46,712 bases of DNA from an uncultured Bacteroidales bacterium (lineage in GTDB: Bacteria > Bacteroidota > Bacteroidia > Bacteroidales > Paludibacteraceae). The stretch spans positions 1 to 46,712 of the forward strand of contig CALZRN010000004.1 in NCBI GenBank assembly GCA_945828585.1, written 5' to 3'. Below, one piece after another: positions 1-7,411 of this stretch (the stretch's first letter is position 1; the number at the start of each line of letters is the position of its first letter). Below the pieces are notes generated by a model. The model was given only the letters and a program-made list of their open reading frames with translations. It searched no databases and was not told where the DNA came from. The position numbers were made by a program, and so were the translations under genes.

Positions 1-87
1 ACCTTCATATGAATGCTGAAGGGTTAAAACTTGTGCGTCTGTCAGAACAGCACACGAAACCAATAAAAGAACTAAAAATTTCCTCAT
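1..87 (-). CDS. N-terminus of a secreted protein (partial, runs off left edge)
   Basis: An ATG at 85-87 opens 29 codons that run to the window edge without a stop. The residues begin MRKFLVLLLVSCAVLTDAQ, a textbook signal peptide with a short basic start, a hydrophobic core and a cleavage site near DAQ, followed by VLTLQHSYEG. The start lies 11 bases downstream of the 194-aa gene on the same strand, so the two may share a transcript. No domain is visible in so short a piece. The last codon ends exactly at base 1, and the adhesin that enters at the right edge (41928-46712, same strand) is N-terminally truncated and in the matching phase; the two may be one gene (see findings). Confidence 0.75.
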   Translation of the reverse strand, partial: MRKFLVLLLVSCAVLTDAQVLTLQHSYEG

Positions 88-98
88 AATGTTTCAAT

Positions 99-683
99 TT
101 ATTTGTTGTCAATTTCAATTATCTGAATAGCTTTTTCTTTACGGATAGAACGCTCTTCCGTATTGATACGCTCCATAGCTTCTAAATAATAATCGGTTGG
201 ACTTGTGCATATTGTATAGTATTCATCATCACTTATAATATGCGCATCTCTGGCAACCAATAAAGCCCTATAATTCCAATGAGGGACAGACTCTAACGGT
301 AAGCATACCATAGCTTCTTTGCAAAACAGTTCAACCGTTTCTTCAACGCCAAGGCTCATAAGTGGATTTGAAATGTTGAATGTGCCATCTGACAAACCAA
401 TGCCCGTCCGCAAGAACTTTATATACCTTCGAAAGGCAGCAAGGATTGGCTCTAAATACCCCGGCTCTTTCGGCATATTGTCAATATATTCCATAACGTG
501 CTTTGTCAGGTTAAAGCCATGCTCGATAGCAAACCGCAGATCTGAGATTTTGATGTAAGTCTCAAGGCGGTCCTCGAAATCAGTTTCCCACACATTCAAT
601 TCAAAATAGAACTTGTCGGGGCGAAAAAAGTAAGTTTTGCCTTCTGAAAGGTATGGTTTAATAGCGGCGATAAGTGGTTCCAT
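99..683 (-). CDS. hypothetical protein, 194 aa, under WYL-type operator
   Basis: I do not recognise this family. The protein is soluble, mildly acidic, with no signal peptide or membrane segment; it looks largely alpha-helical in the middle (residues about 50-125) and ends in a charged, Lys/Glu-rich tail. The start ATG at 681-683 follows a Bacteroidetes promoter (742-751) whose upstream side carries the same palindrome as the WYL regulator promoter, so the gene probably belongs to that regulon. Codons and intergenic DNA are AT-rich compared with the genes after 3.7 kb, as in the rest of this block. A secreted protein begins 11 bases after its stop. Confidence 0.8.
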   Translation of the reverse strand: MEPLIAAIKPYLSEGKTYFFRPDKFYFELNVWETDFEDRLETYIKISDLRFAIEHGFNLTKHVMEYIDNMPKEPGYLEPILAAFRRYIKFLRTGIGLSDGTFNISNPLMSLGVEETVELFCKEAMVCLPLESVPHWNYRALLVARDAHIISDDEYYTICTSPTDYYLEAMERINTEERSIRKEKAIQIIEIDNK

Positions 684-741
684 AATGTAATAATTTAGCA
701 GTTAATAAAGTTACAACGTGACTCGCTTTTCCGAATCACGC

Positions 742-778
742 TGCAAAATTACTACATTATGCCTTCACAAGATGAAAG
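742..778 (-). promoter_or_regulatory. promoter with shared operator, upstream of the 194-aa gene
   Basis: On the minus strand the -7 box reads TAATTTTGCA (742-751). Thirteen bases further upstream is TTCACAAGATGAAAG (764-778, written on the plus strand), a near-palindrome with arms CTTCA/TGAAAG. The whole 38-base stretch aligns without gaps to the promoter of the WYL gene (2862-2899), with the operator at the same distance from the -7 box. It would cover the -33 region, so binding would be expected to repress. Confidence 0.6.
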
Positions 779-792
779 AAGGAGAAAATTAT

Positions 793-1641
793 TTAGAAAT
801 TTTCGAAAAATTCAGGATGTTTTTCTAATAATTTGCGGAAAGGACTTACAACCCGTTCGAAAATTGTCCATTGAATTTTACCACGGTTTGTAGGATGATA
901 CGATTTAACTACTGCTAAATTTCTCCGCTTATAATACCAGAGGCAACAATCAACAAACTCTGCATCATCGTATGCATACTCTATCTTATCACATTCTTCT
1001 ATATACTCGTCAGCAAGATAATTCCGTGTAATAAAGTCAAATTGTGCATCATCACAAGAACAAACTATCACATTCGGTTGTAAATAGTCCAGCTCTTGTT
1101 TCAACAGATCGCCATCAGTCTCTAAGAATTTCTTTATAATTTTTACGTCCACTTTCTTCTCTCCAGCGACTTTCTTTGTCTCAACGAAAGCAAAAGGAAG
1201 TTCATTCCAAGCGTCTACAATTTGATTTTTATATCTGCTCTTGAACTCTTCAAAGTCAGCGTATTTCAATTGCTTTATATAGCGTAAGCCATATAGTATC
1301 CTTGCTATGTTAGGAAGGAAGCCCGTTTTGCCAACTCGACCTCCAGCAAGATTGCGTGATTGTTCACTTTCTGGTGTGTCTAAAACCATCCACTTACGGA
1401 CATCATCTTTCCCGCTGTCATTTGTGTCTTTAAGAAGAAATGCTATACGCAAAGGTGATGTGTTCCATAATTCTTCTACAGCCATATCTTCTTCAGACCC
1501 AGCAATTTCCTCCTCCCATTTAATTTTCCGATAGGCTTTCTTGTACACTAGACCATCACTTACAAATACATCATCGCTATAATGACGTTCTTCTTTCCAC
1601 TTCTCAAAAAGTGCGTTCAACTTTTGGTTTGTTGTTTCCAT
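793..1641 (-). CDS. possible uracil-DNA-glycosylase-fold protein, 282 aa
   Basis: No close family is recognised with certainty. An early hydrophobic strand followed by KDTNDSG (around residues 65-76), the central strand PFAFVETKK, a strand PNVIVCSCDD (about 190-198) and a late VVKSYHPTNRGK (about 245-256) are arranged as in the UDG-like superfamily, where a C-terminal H-P-[ST] loop holds the DNA-contacting His. This is inference from motif order, not a confident match; a nucleotide-binding or effector protein with a similar Rossmann-like fold is equally possible. No signal peptide. It follows the 90-aa gene by 16 bases and is probably the last gene of the WYL operon, since a new promoter begins just after its stop. 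AT-rich codon use. Confidence 0.6.
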   Translation of the reverse strand: METTNQKLNALFEKWKEERHYSDDVFVSDGLVYKKAYRKIKWEEEIAGSEEDMAVEELWNTSPLRIAFLLKDTNDSGKDDVRKWMVLDTPESEQSRNLAGGRVGKTGFLPNIARILYGLRYIKQLKYADFEEFKSRYKNQIVDAWNELPFAFVETKKVAGEKKVDVKIIKKFLETDGDLLKQELDYLQPNVIVCSCDDAQFDFITRNYLADEYIEECDKIEYAYDDAEFVDCCLWYYKRRNLAVVKSYHPTNRGKIQWTIFERVVSPFRKLLEKHPEFFENF

Positions 1642-1657
1642 ATATTTCTTACTTTAT

Positions 1658-1930
1658 TTATTCTTCAAACATATCCAACTGGCGGCTTACGTGCCATTCT
1701 TCGACGCGTGCCTGCCGCTCATTTTCGTGCGCATCACACCAACGGGCATAGAACTGGTTATAACACCAATAGCCTTTTCGGAGGTCTGTATCTATCTTAT
1801 CCAAGGCGCGACGAACCGACAGTAATTCCTTGCTAAATGAGCGTAGCTCTTTTTCGGTCGGATCGCTCGTCTGGTAGCGTTCCATTCGTTGCAAAATATC
1901 TGCAACTTTGTTTTCAATTGTTGCTTCCAT
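1658..1930 (-). CDS. small helical protein, 90 aa, in WYL operon
   Basis: The frame is open further upstream (to 1990), but the ATG at 1928-1930 is the better start: it overlaps the TGA of the WYL gene by one base (TGATG), a normal translational-coupling arrangement, and the extra upstream residues would lie inside the WYL frame. The protein begins MEATIENKVADILQRMERY and is highly charged and almost wholly helical, with heptad-like hydrophobics through residues 5-55, and ends DMFEE. No known domain is evident. Its place between a WYL regulator and a possible DNA-glycosylase-fold protein suggests a partner or modulator of one of them, but nothing in the sequence says which. Confidence 0.7.
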   Translation of the reverse strand: MEATIENKVADILQRMERYQTSDPTEKELRSFSKELLSVRRALDKIDTDLRKGYWCYNQFYARWCDAHENERQARVEEWHVSRQLDMFEE

Positions 1931-2841
1931 CAGTCTTGATATTTTGAAAGTTGATACTCTAGATCTTTGCGGAACTCGTCCCGCAACCATTGAGGTTTAA
2001 GCACCTCTAACACTGAGCCATGCTTGCGCAGTTCCTGTTTGAACTCAAACGAAGGCACAATGTTGTATCTAAAAATAGAGTATTGTTCCTGGCGCTCAAT
2101 CTCTGTCTGCGAAGAGTGTAAAGGTAGCGTACGCAAGAAATTGGCTTGGTAGGTCTCTATCTTGATTTCCACCTCTTGCGGCTCATCTTCCATGCCGCTC
2201 ACTCCGTACACGTTGCGAAAATAGAACTCCGCATCAAAGTCCTTTGGCAGTTGGAATTTCTGCGTGGTTGGCTCCAGAGCGTGAATACGGTCGAGCGAAT
2301 AGATAAGCGTCTTATCTCTGCCAACTGAATGCGCCAACATATACCAACGCTGCTTGAACATCTTCAGGCAATATGGCTCAACCATAAACGAAGAAGGCTC
2401 TGTTTTAGCGAAGCCTTGGTAAGTCATTTCCAAGACGCAGCCATCTCGCATAGCTTCTACAACCGTTGTGAGGTACTTCTCGCCGGAAGGCACATGCTCG
2501 TGCAAAATGCGATGACGCAGTTCCTTACTGTCTTTGATGAGCGAGTTCATCGCAAAGAGTTGGAACATGCGATTACGCCAATCGTCGCTATGCAAGTTGT
2601 TCCCATCCTCAATGTAGTACTCACCGCGCGTATTGCATTTGATGGTGACATCGAAGAGCAGTTCTACATTATTGCGCCAGCGATGGAATGTACATTCCGG
2701 GATAGAATCCGTCTTGTAATCATTCACGGACGCACGCGCCCACTTATCATCTATAGCGGCGCGGGTGATTGGTCCGCGTGCGATAGTGTTTACAAGCCAG
2801 ATGTAACACTCAAAGAGATACGATGTTGATGATTTGTTCAT
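1930..2841 (-). CDS. WYL-domain transcriptional regulator, 303 aa
   Basis: Transcriptional regulator with an N-terminal winged helix (about residues 1-85, containing ECTFHRWRNNVELLF), a WYL domain (about 120-190) with the signature RWYML at 165-169, and a C-terminal WCX-like extension. WYL domains act as ligand sensors and many repress DNA-repair or phage-defence operons (the BrxR and CapW regulators are named examples). The frame is open to 2889, but the promoter -7 box lies at 2863-2872, so translation must begin at the ATG at 2839-2841. It heads a three-gene operon (2841 to 793) and its promoter overlaps a palindrome, so autoregulation is likely. Such regulators are abundant in Bacteroidales, so the family alone does not prove a defence role. 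Confidence 0.88.
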   Translation of the reverse strand: MNKSSTSYLFECYIWLVNTIARGPITRAAIDDKWARASVNDYKTDSIPECTFHRWRNNVELLFDVTIKCNTRGEYYIEDGNNLHSDDWRNRMFQLFAMNSLIKDSKELRHRILHEHVPSGEKYLTTVVEAMRDGCVLEMTYQGFAKTEPSSFMVEPYCLKMFKQRWYMLAHSVGRDKTLIYSLDRIHALEPTTQKFQLPKDFDAEFYFRNVYGVSGMEDEPQEVEIKIETYQANFLRTLPLHSSQTEIERQEQYSIFRYNIVPSFEFKQELRKHGSVLEVLKPQWLRDEFRKDLEYQLSKYQD

Positions 2842-2861
2842 AATGCGATTTTCGTTTGACG

Positions 2862-2899
2862 CTGCAAAAGTACAACTTTCTTCTTTCACAAAATGAAAG
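2862..2899 (-). promoter_or_regulatory. WYL operon promoter with palindromic operator
   Basis: Minus-strand -7 box TACTTTTGCA at 2863-2872. Upstream, at 2883-2899, CTTTCACAAAATGAAAG is a perfect inverted repeat (6-base arms, 5-base spacer) covering the place of the -33 element. The second copy at 763-778 has the same spacing to its own -7 box. This is the probable binding site of the WYL protein itself. Confidence 0.65.
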
Positions 2900-3369
2900 T
2901 CTATGCAAAATTAGTGTATTTTTTTCAAAAAAGCAAATTTTGATCGCAAAAAATGAAAAAAAACTTGCTTTTTTCCGCGTTAGAGATTGGACGGGCTACG
3001 GTATTGTGTAACAATGCGGAGCTTGCGAACCCCTGCAAAGCCCGACCTCGTCGAAACGTACATGCAAGGCCGAAAGAGCACGCTCTTTTGAATTTGCTGT
3101 GGTTTCTCCTCTCCCCACAAATTGACAATTTGCGGGGACCCCAAGGTGTTAGAGGGAAACTTCGTTTAGAGGGACCCCAAACCAGCGGCTCTGCCGGCTG
3201 GTATATGAAGAGGCAGACATCTTTCGCAGGTGTTTTTCTTTATGTTGTCCAAGACAAAGCGATTGCCGCAACATGGCGCTGCGGGACATCGGGGCGGATT
3301 GCAGATCTCCGCACACAAACAGCAAGTGATCTTTGTCAAACCAAGGATGGCTCGGGAGTTGCTTAGGTA
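2900..3369. other. non-coding, hairpin-rich stretch
   Basis: About 470 bases without a convincing gene. The plus-strand frame from 2953 to 3366 is open by chance: it has a biased composition, no family resemblance and no promoter. The stretch holds several tight palindromes: AAAGAGC/GCTCTTT with a 2-base loop at 3073-3088, CCCC-a-CAAAT...ATTTG-c-GGGG at 3113-3137, and ACCAGCGGC/GCC-g-GCTGGT at 3181-3202, plus a repeated GGGACCCCAA near 3135 and 3171. No -7 box pointing into it was found on either strand. It may be decayed DNA or a repeat island like the one near 40.6 kb. Confidence 0.5.
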
Positions 3370-3406
3370 AAAAAAGAAAGCGGCCCAAAAGGGTCGCTTC
3401 TTTTTT
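3370..3406 (-). terminator. bidirectional terminator after mini-lipoprotein
   Basis: The hairpin GAAGCGaCCC/GGGcCGCTTTC (minus strand, with a GT pair and an AAAA/TTTT loop, about 3377-3400) is flanked by a T-run on one side and an A-run on the other, so it can end transcription from either side. It sits 17 bases past the stop of the 50-aa lipoprotein gene. Confidence 0.7.
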
Positions 3407-3422
3407 GAAACAACAAGAGAGA

Positions 3423-3575
3423 TTACTCAGCAACCTCTACAGCAGCCTCTGCCTCAACTACCTCTACGGTGTCCTGATGGCAGCAGGTGTCCTGGCAGCA
3501 CTTTTTGTCGCAGCACTTGTTGCCGCAGCTCATAGCAGCGAATGCTACAGCTACGATAAGAAGCATTTTCTTCAT
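3423..3575 (-). CDS. cysteine-pair mini-lipoprotein, 50 aa
   Basis: A short gene read from ATG at 3573-3575 to TAA at 3423-3425. It starts MKKMLLIVAVAFAAMSC, a lipoprotein signal peptide with Cys17 as the lipidated residue. The mature part is tiny: GNKCCDKKCCQDTCCHQD, three CC pairs spaced by 3 residues with a His, then an acidic Val/Glu/Ala tail. Clustered CC pairs plus His suggest metal or redox chemistry at the periplasm or cell surface; that is inference. It has its own -7 box (3645-3654) and terminator, which supports it being a real single-gene unit. The leader between promoter and start is about 65 bases. Confidence 0.8.
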   Translation of the reverse strand: MKKMLLIVAVAFAAMSCGNKCCDKKCCQDTCCHQDTVEVVEAEAAVEVAE

Positions 3576-3644
3576 AATTGTAAATTTTTTTTTAGTTAAT
3601 AAAGCTTTATTTTACTGTATTTCTCGTATTTCTGCGAAAAACGA

Positions 3645-3654
3645 TGCAAAATTA
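3645..3654 (-). promoter_or_regulatory. -7 box of mini-lipoprotein gene
   Basis: Minus strand TAATTTTGCA, with a TTTG further upstream near -33. It is back to back with the PASTA gene promoter at 3687-3696, so the two units diverge from a shared control region. Confidence 0.7.
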
Positions 3655-3686
3655 CAAACTTTTTTGCACATATCCAAAAAAAATTG

Positions 3687-3696
3687 TAATTTTGCA
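3687..3696 (+). promoter_or_regulatory. -7 box of PASTA/rluD operon
   Basis: TAATTTTGCA, with TTTG at 3663-3666 about 20 bases upstream as the -33 element. The ATG follows 18 bases later. Confidence 0.75.
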
Positions 3697-3714
3697 CAAT
3701 AAATCTTACATTTT

Positions 3715-4533
3715 ATGAGAAAAGGGAGTTTTTTTGACAAATCTGACGCTAAGTTTCTTGGAATTAACCTGATTTTAGCTGTTCTTGTCGGAGTGGGAAT
3801 CCTTGTCGGGTTGATCGCCTGGCTGCGTACTTATACGCAACACGGAGTTGAGGTAGAGGTGAACGACGTGCGAGGGATGGTTGTGGCGGAAGCGGAACCT
3901 CTCTTGGCGGCAGAAGGATTAGTTCTGGTAGTGATTGATTCGACTTATTCGGAGAAAGTTCCTTTTGGGACGATTGTGGAGCAAGACCCGAAACCCTTCA
4001 GCCATGCCAAACACGGTCGGGCTGTATATGTAACGATTAACGCCACTACCAAACGCCAGGTAACGATGCCGAATCTGCAGGATATGAGTTATCGCCAGGC
4101 TGAGACCACGCTCCGTGGAATAGGGATCGAGGTGGACACGATTTACGACTATGAACCCTCCGCCTTCCGGGATCTGGTTTTAGACGTGAAACGCAATGGA
4201 GAAAGTGTCCTGCCGGGGGATAAACTGCCGGTCGGTACCCAAGTTCGCTTGGTTGTAGGTTTTGGCCGGGGTACAGAAGAGGTCGAAGTGCCTTCTGTCA
4301 TTGGCATGAAACTGCAAGAGGCGCGTTCCGTCCTTTTGAGCCACCGTCTCACCGTGGGATCTATCAGTTATGATGAGCCGCAGCAGGAAGGGGTGGATCA
4401 GTATGTCTATCGCCAGATACCGGCAGAAGGATCGAAACTGATAGAAGGAGAAACAGTCGCTTTGAGACTCTCTGCAGAAATAGAGAAAGCAGCGACCGTG
4501 GGCAACGAAAACGATAGCGAAGAATGGTTCTAA
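3715..4533 (+). CDS. membrane-anchored PASTA-domain protein, 272 aa
   Basis: Type II membrane protein: a short cytoplasmic start, one membrane segment at about residues 17-37, then three PASTA domains outside (about 46-112, 115-182, 190-258), each with the usual shape of a Val-Pro/Met-Pro start (MPNLQDMSYRQAETTL, VPSVIGMKLQEARSVL). PASTA domains bind peptidoglycan or beta-lactam-like ligands in Ser/Thr kinases and PBP2x, but no kinase or transpeptidase domain is present. This stand-alone form next to rluD is the usual Bacteroidales arrangement. Probably a wall-facing structural or sensory protein. It ends in a short acidic tail; rluD starts 6 bases later. Confidence 0.88.
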   Translation: MRKGSFFDKSDAKFLGINLILAVLVGVGILVGLIAWLRTYTQHGVEVEVNDVRGMVVAEAEPLLAAEGLVLVVIDSTYSEKVPFGTIVEQDPKPFSHAKHGRAVYVTINATTKRQVTMPNLQDMSYRQAETTLRGIGIEVDTIYDYEPSAFRDLVLDVKRNGESVLPGDKLPVGTQVRLVVGFGRGTEEVEVPSVIGMKLQEARSVLLSHRLTVGSISYDEPQQEGVDQYVYRQIPAEGSKLIEGETVALRLSAEIEKAATVGNENDSEEWF

Positions 4534-4539
4534 GGCCCA

Positions 4540-5592
4540 ATGAATGAAGAGTTGGAAATAGAGAACGAAGAGCTGTGGGAGCGTTGGCGATGCGAGGTGG
4601 ACAAAGGTCAAGGCAAAGAACGTATTGACAAATACCTCGCGGAGCACATGACCAACACCAGCCGAAACCGCATCCAGACGGCTGCGGACGCGGGAAACGT
4701 GTGGGTTAACGGGCAGCCTGTTGCTTCTAATTATCGCGTCAAACCGGGAGATATCATCCAAGTCTTATTGGACCACGAACCCCATGACTTCACCATCACC
4801 CCAGAGAATATCCCTCTGACGATAGTCTATGAGGATGAGGATCTGCTGGTTATCAATAAACCTGCAGGATTAGTCGTGCACCCCGGGCATGGCAACTACG
4901 ATCACACGCTCCTGCACGCCCTCGCATGGCATTTTGCGCACAACGACCAAACGGTAAATGACCAAATAGTAGATATCAATGATCCTTCAATCGGTCTCGT
5001 GCATCGTATCGATAAAGACACCTCCGGACTCTTGTTGATTGCCAAAACGCCGGAAGCGAAGGCGCATCTTGCCAAACAGTTCTTCGACCACACGACCGAG
5101 CGCACCTATAATGCCCTTGTTTGGGGTACTTTCAAGGAGCAAAGCGGCACTATCGCAGGAGCTTTAGCCCGAGACAACCGGGATCGCACAATCTATCGTG
5201 TTTGGGATACGGAGGAATGTCCGCAAGCCAAAGAAGCCATTACGCACTGGCGGGTTCTCGAGCAATTTCCATACGTCACACTTGTTGAATGTCGCCTGGA
5301 GACCGGACGAACCCACCAGATTCGTGTGCACATGAAACATATCGGTCACCCGCTTTTTGCAGATGAGAAGTATGGGGGCTGCGAAATACTGAAAGGCCTT
5401 CGCACACAGAAATACCGTCAATACATAGAGAACTGCTTTGCGCTTTGTCCGCGGCAGGTACTACATGCCAAGACGCTCGGATTTACCCATCCGCGCACGG
5501 GAGAAAGGATGTTCTTCGACAGCCAGTGGCCCGAAGACATGACCGCCCTCATTGAGAAATGGCGGCATTACGAACCCAATACTTTGAATTAA
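4540..5592 (+). CDS. rluD: 23S rRNA pseudouridine synthase, RluD family
   Basis: Isomerises uridines of 23S rRNA (helix 69 in the E. coli RluD case). An S4 RNA-binding domain (about residues 26-86) precedes the catalytic domain; the catalytic Asp is D158 in HRIDKDTSG, and GRTHQIRVHM marks the end of the active site region. The length of 350 aa is normal. The start at 4540 gives an acidic N-terminal extension before the S4 domain and follows the PASTA stop by 6 bases. Residues 136-145 (NDQTVNDQIV), in the loop just before the catalytic motif, are encoded by a word-repeat tract (4945-4972) that also occurs near other genes here. The gene ends 7 bases from the convergent clc gene. Confidence 0.93.
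   Translation: MNEELEIENEELWERWRCEVDKGQGKERIDKYLAEHMTNTSRNRIQTAADAGNVWVNGQPVASNYRVKPGDIIQVLLDHEPHDFTITPENIPLTIVYEDEDLLVINKPAGLVVHPGHGNYDHTLLHALAWHFAHNDQTVNDQIVDINDPSIGLVHRIDKDTSGLLLIAKTPEAKAHLAKQFFDHTTERTYNALVWGTFKEQSGTIAGALARDNRDRTIYRVWDTEECPQAKEAITHWRVLEQFPYVTLVECRLETGRTHQIRVHMKHIGHPLFADEKYGGCEILKGLRTQKYRQYIENCFALCPRQVLHAKTLGFTHPRTGERMFFDSQWPEDMTALIEKWRHYEPNTLN
4945..4972. repeat. word-repeat tract (GACCAAAyGGTAAAT type) inside rluD
   Basis: Two copies of a roughly 15-base word, GACCAAACGGTAAAT and then GACCAAATAGTAGAT. It is in frame and encodes NDQTVNDQIVD. Closely similar words occur in prmC, in the rpsO leader and at the miaA start. Confidence 0.6.
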
Positions 5593-5599
5593 TCGAAAA

Positions 5600-7411
5600 T
5601 CACTCGTCGCTGAAATGCACGAGTACATGTCGATACGAATTGAAGATCTTGGACTTGGACACGAATCCCAGATACCGACGGTCTTGGTCCACTACCGGTA
5701 AGTTCCATGCACCGGTGTCTTCAAAAATCTCCATCACTTTATCCATCGTCAGATCAAACCGCAAAGTCGCGGGCGGCGAAGTCATGAGTTGACCAACCGT
5801 AAACCGCTTGTACAGCCGCGGTTGAAACATAATATTCCGTACTTCGTCCAGCAGCAAAATACCCTTCAGATGCCCCTCATGGTCAATCACAGGGAAGATA
5901 TTCCGCTTGCTCTCGCTGATCACTTTGACTAATTCGCCCAAAGTCATTTCCGGGAGGATAGTAATGAAATCCGTCTCCAAGACACTATCCATCTTCAGTA
6001 ATGTCAGTACGTTACGGTCTTTGTTGTGGGTCAACAGCTCGCCTTTCTGCGCCAGACGCATCGCGTACAACGAGTGGGGCTCGAACAACATAATCGTCAA
6101 ATAGGAGATGACCGAGACGATCATCAGTGGCATGAATAAGTGATACCCGCCGGTTAACTCCGCAATGAGGAAGATACCTGTCAGCGGAGCATGCATCACG
6201 CCGGACATCAGTCCTGCCATGCCTACCAGCGCGAAATTCGTCTCCGGTACGATAAGCCCCGCCAAATTCATAATCCGTGCGGTCACAAATCCCACGATAG
6301 CACCCATGAATAGCGAGGGAGCGAAGATACCTCCGACACCTCCGGCTCCGTTCGTCGCAACGCTGGCAACGATCTTCAAAAAGATAATCGCAATGAAATA
6401 ACCCAAGATAATCAACTGCGTGTTGGTCGTGGATAGACTCGCGTAGAAGTCTGTAGGAATGAGGTATTTATGCAGCGGACTGTTGTCGAGTGCCGAGAGG
6501 CTGTCGCCGTTGATAAGCTGCTTAATCACGTCGTAACCCTCACCGTATAGCGGCGGGAAGAGGAAGATCAGGACGCTTAGCGTCAGTCCTCCGATAAGGA
6601 TCTTCAACCCAAAAGACCGAATCGAATGCTTCGCCCATTGCTCCAAGCCGTTCATGCCCCGGGTGAAATAGAGGCTGATCAGACCGCAGATAGCGCCCAA
6701 AACCAGATACCAAGGGATACGCTCCACCAGGAACGGCTCTGCTACATCCAGCGGGAACATCGGTTCGGTACCTGTCAGGATATAAGAGATGGCGGTCGCC
6801 GTGACGGAAGAGATCAGCAGCGGAGCTACGGACGCCATCGTCAGGTCCATCATCAGAACCTCCAGCGTGAAGACCAGACCGGCTATCGGAGCCTTGAAGA
6901 TACCGCCTATGGCTCCCGCAGCGCCACAGCCGATCATCAGCATCATCGTCTTTTGATCCAAACGAAAGGCTTTCGCTAAGTTCGAACCGATGGCTGCACC
7001 CGTGAGTACTATAGGTGCCTCGGCGCCGACCGATCCACCGAAACCGATCGTCAGACCCGAACCAACGATGGACGACCACATGTTATGTGCCTTGATGATC
7101 GATTTGCGTTGGGAGATTGCGTAGAGGATCTTCGTGATACCATGGGAGATGTCGTCACGAACGACATATTTGACAAACAAGGCCGCCAGCGTGATACCGA
7201 TAACCGGCGTGATGAGGTACCACCAGGTTCGTTCATCCGCGATCAACTGCTCCTCTACAAGCCTTTGTATCAAGTGGATAAACGATTTCAACAAGGCCGC
7301 TGCGGCTGCGGAAAACGCTCCTACGAAGAACGAGAGAAGCAGCACTAAGTGCTTCTCGCTGAGATGGCGTTCCCGCCACTCGATTATTCTATCGTACCAC
7401 AAGTTCGTCAT
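5600..7411 (-). CDS. ClC-type chloride channel/antiporter with CBS domains
   Basis: Inner-membrane chloride transporter of 603 aa with about a dozen hydrophobic helices (residues 20-440) and two CBS domains (about 465-525 and 535-595). The selectivity signatures are visible: GSVGAEAP at 126-133, where E131 matches the gating glutamate, GIFKAP at about 170, and GGIFAPSL further on. E184 in VFTLE matches the proton-pathway glutamate of the antiporter branch, so Cl-/H+ exchange is more likely than a pure channel. CBS domains usually bind adenine nucleotides and regulate gating. The ATG overlaps the obgE stop by four bases (ATGA), giving an adk-obgE-clc operon. It converges on rluD with only 7 bases between the stops. 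Confidence 0.92.
   Translation of the reverse strand: MTNLWYDRIIEWRERHLSEKHLVLLLSFFVGAFSAAAAALLKSFIHLIQRLVEEQLIADERTWWYLITPVIGITLAALFVKYVVRDDISHGITKILYAISQRKSIIKAHNMWSSIVGSGLTIGFGGSVGAEAPIVLTGAAIGSNLAKAFRLDQKTMMLMIGCGAAGAIGGIFKAPIAGLVFTLEVLMMDLTMASVAPLLISSVTATAISYILTGTEPMFPLDVAEPFLVERIPWYLVLGAICGLISLYFTRGMNGLEQWAKHSIRSFGLKILIGGLTLSVLIFLFPPLYGEGYDVIKQLINGDSLSALDNSPLHKYLIPTDFYASLSTTNTQLIILGYFIAIIFLKIVASVATNGAGGVGGIFAPSLFMGAIVGFVTARIMNLAGLIVPETNFALVGMAGLMSGVMHAPLTGIFLIAELTGGYHLFMPLMIVSVISYLTIMLFEPHSLYAMRLAQKGELLTHNKDRNVLTLLKMDSVLETDFITILPEMTLGELVKVISESKRNIFPVIDHEGHLKGILLLDEVRNIMFQPRLYKRFTVGQLMTSPPATLRFDLTMDKVMEIFEDTGAWNLPVVDQDRRYLGFVSKSKIFNSYRHVLVHFSDE

Noticed and set aside
2953-3366. 137-codon open frame on the plus strand
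   Set aside because: No promoter, no recognisable domain, odd composition; it runs through three palindromes, which better explain the sequence.
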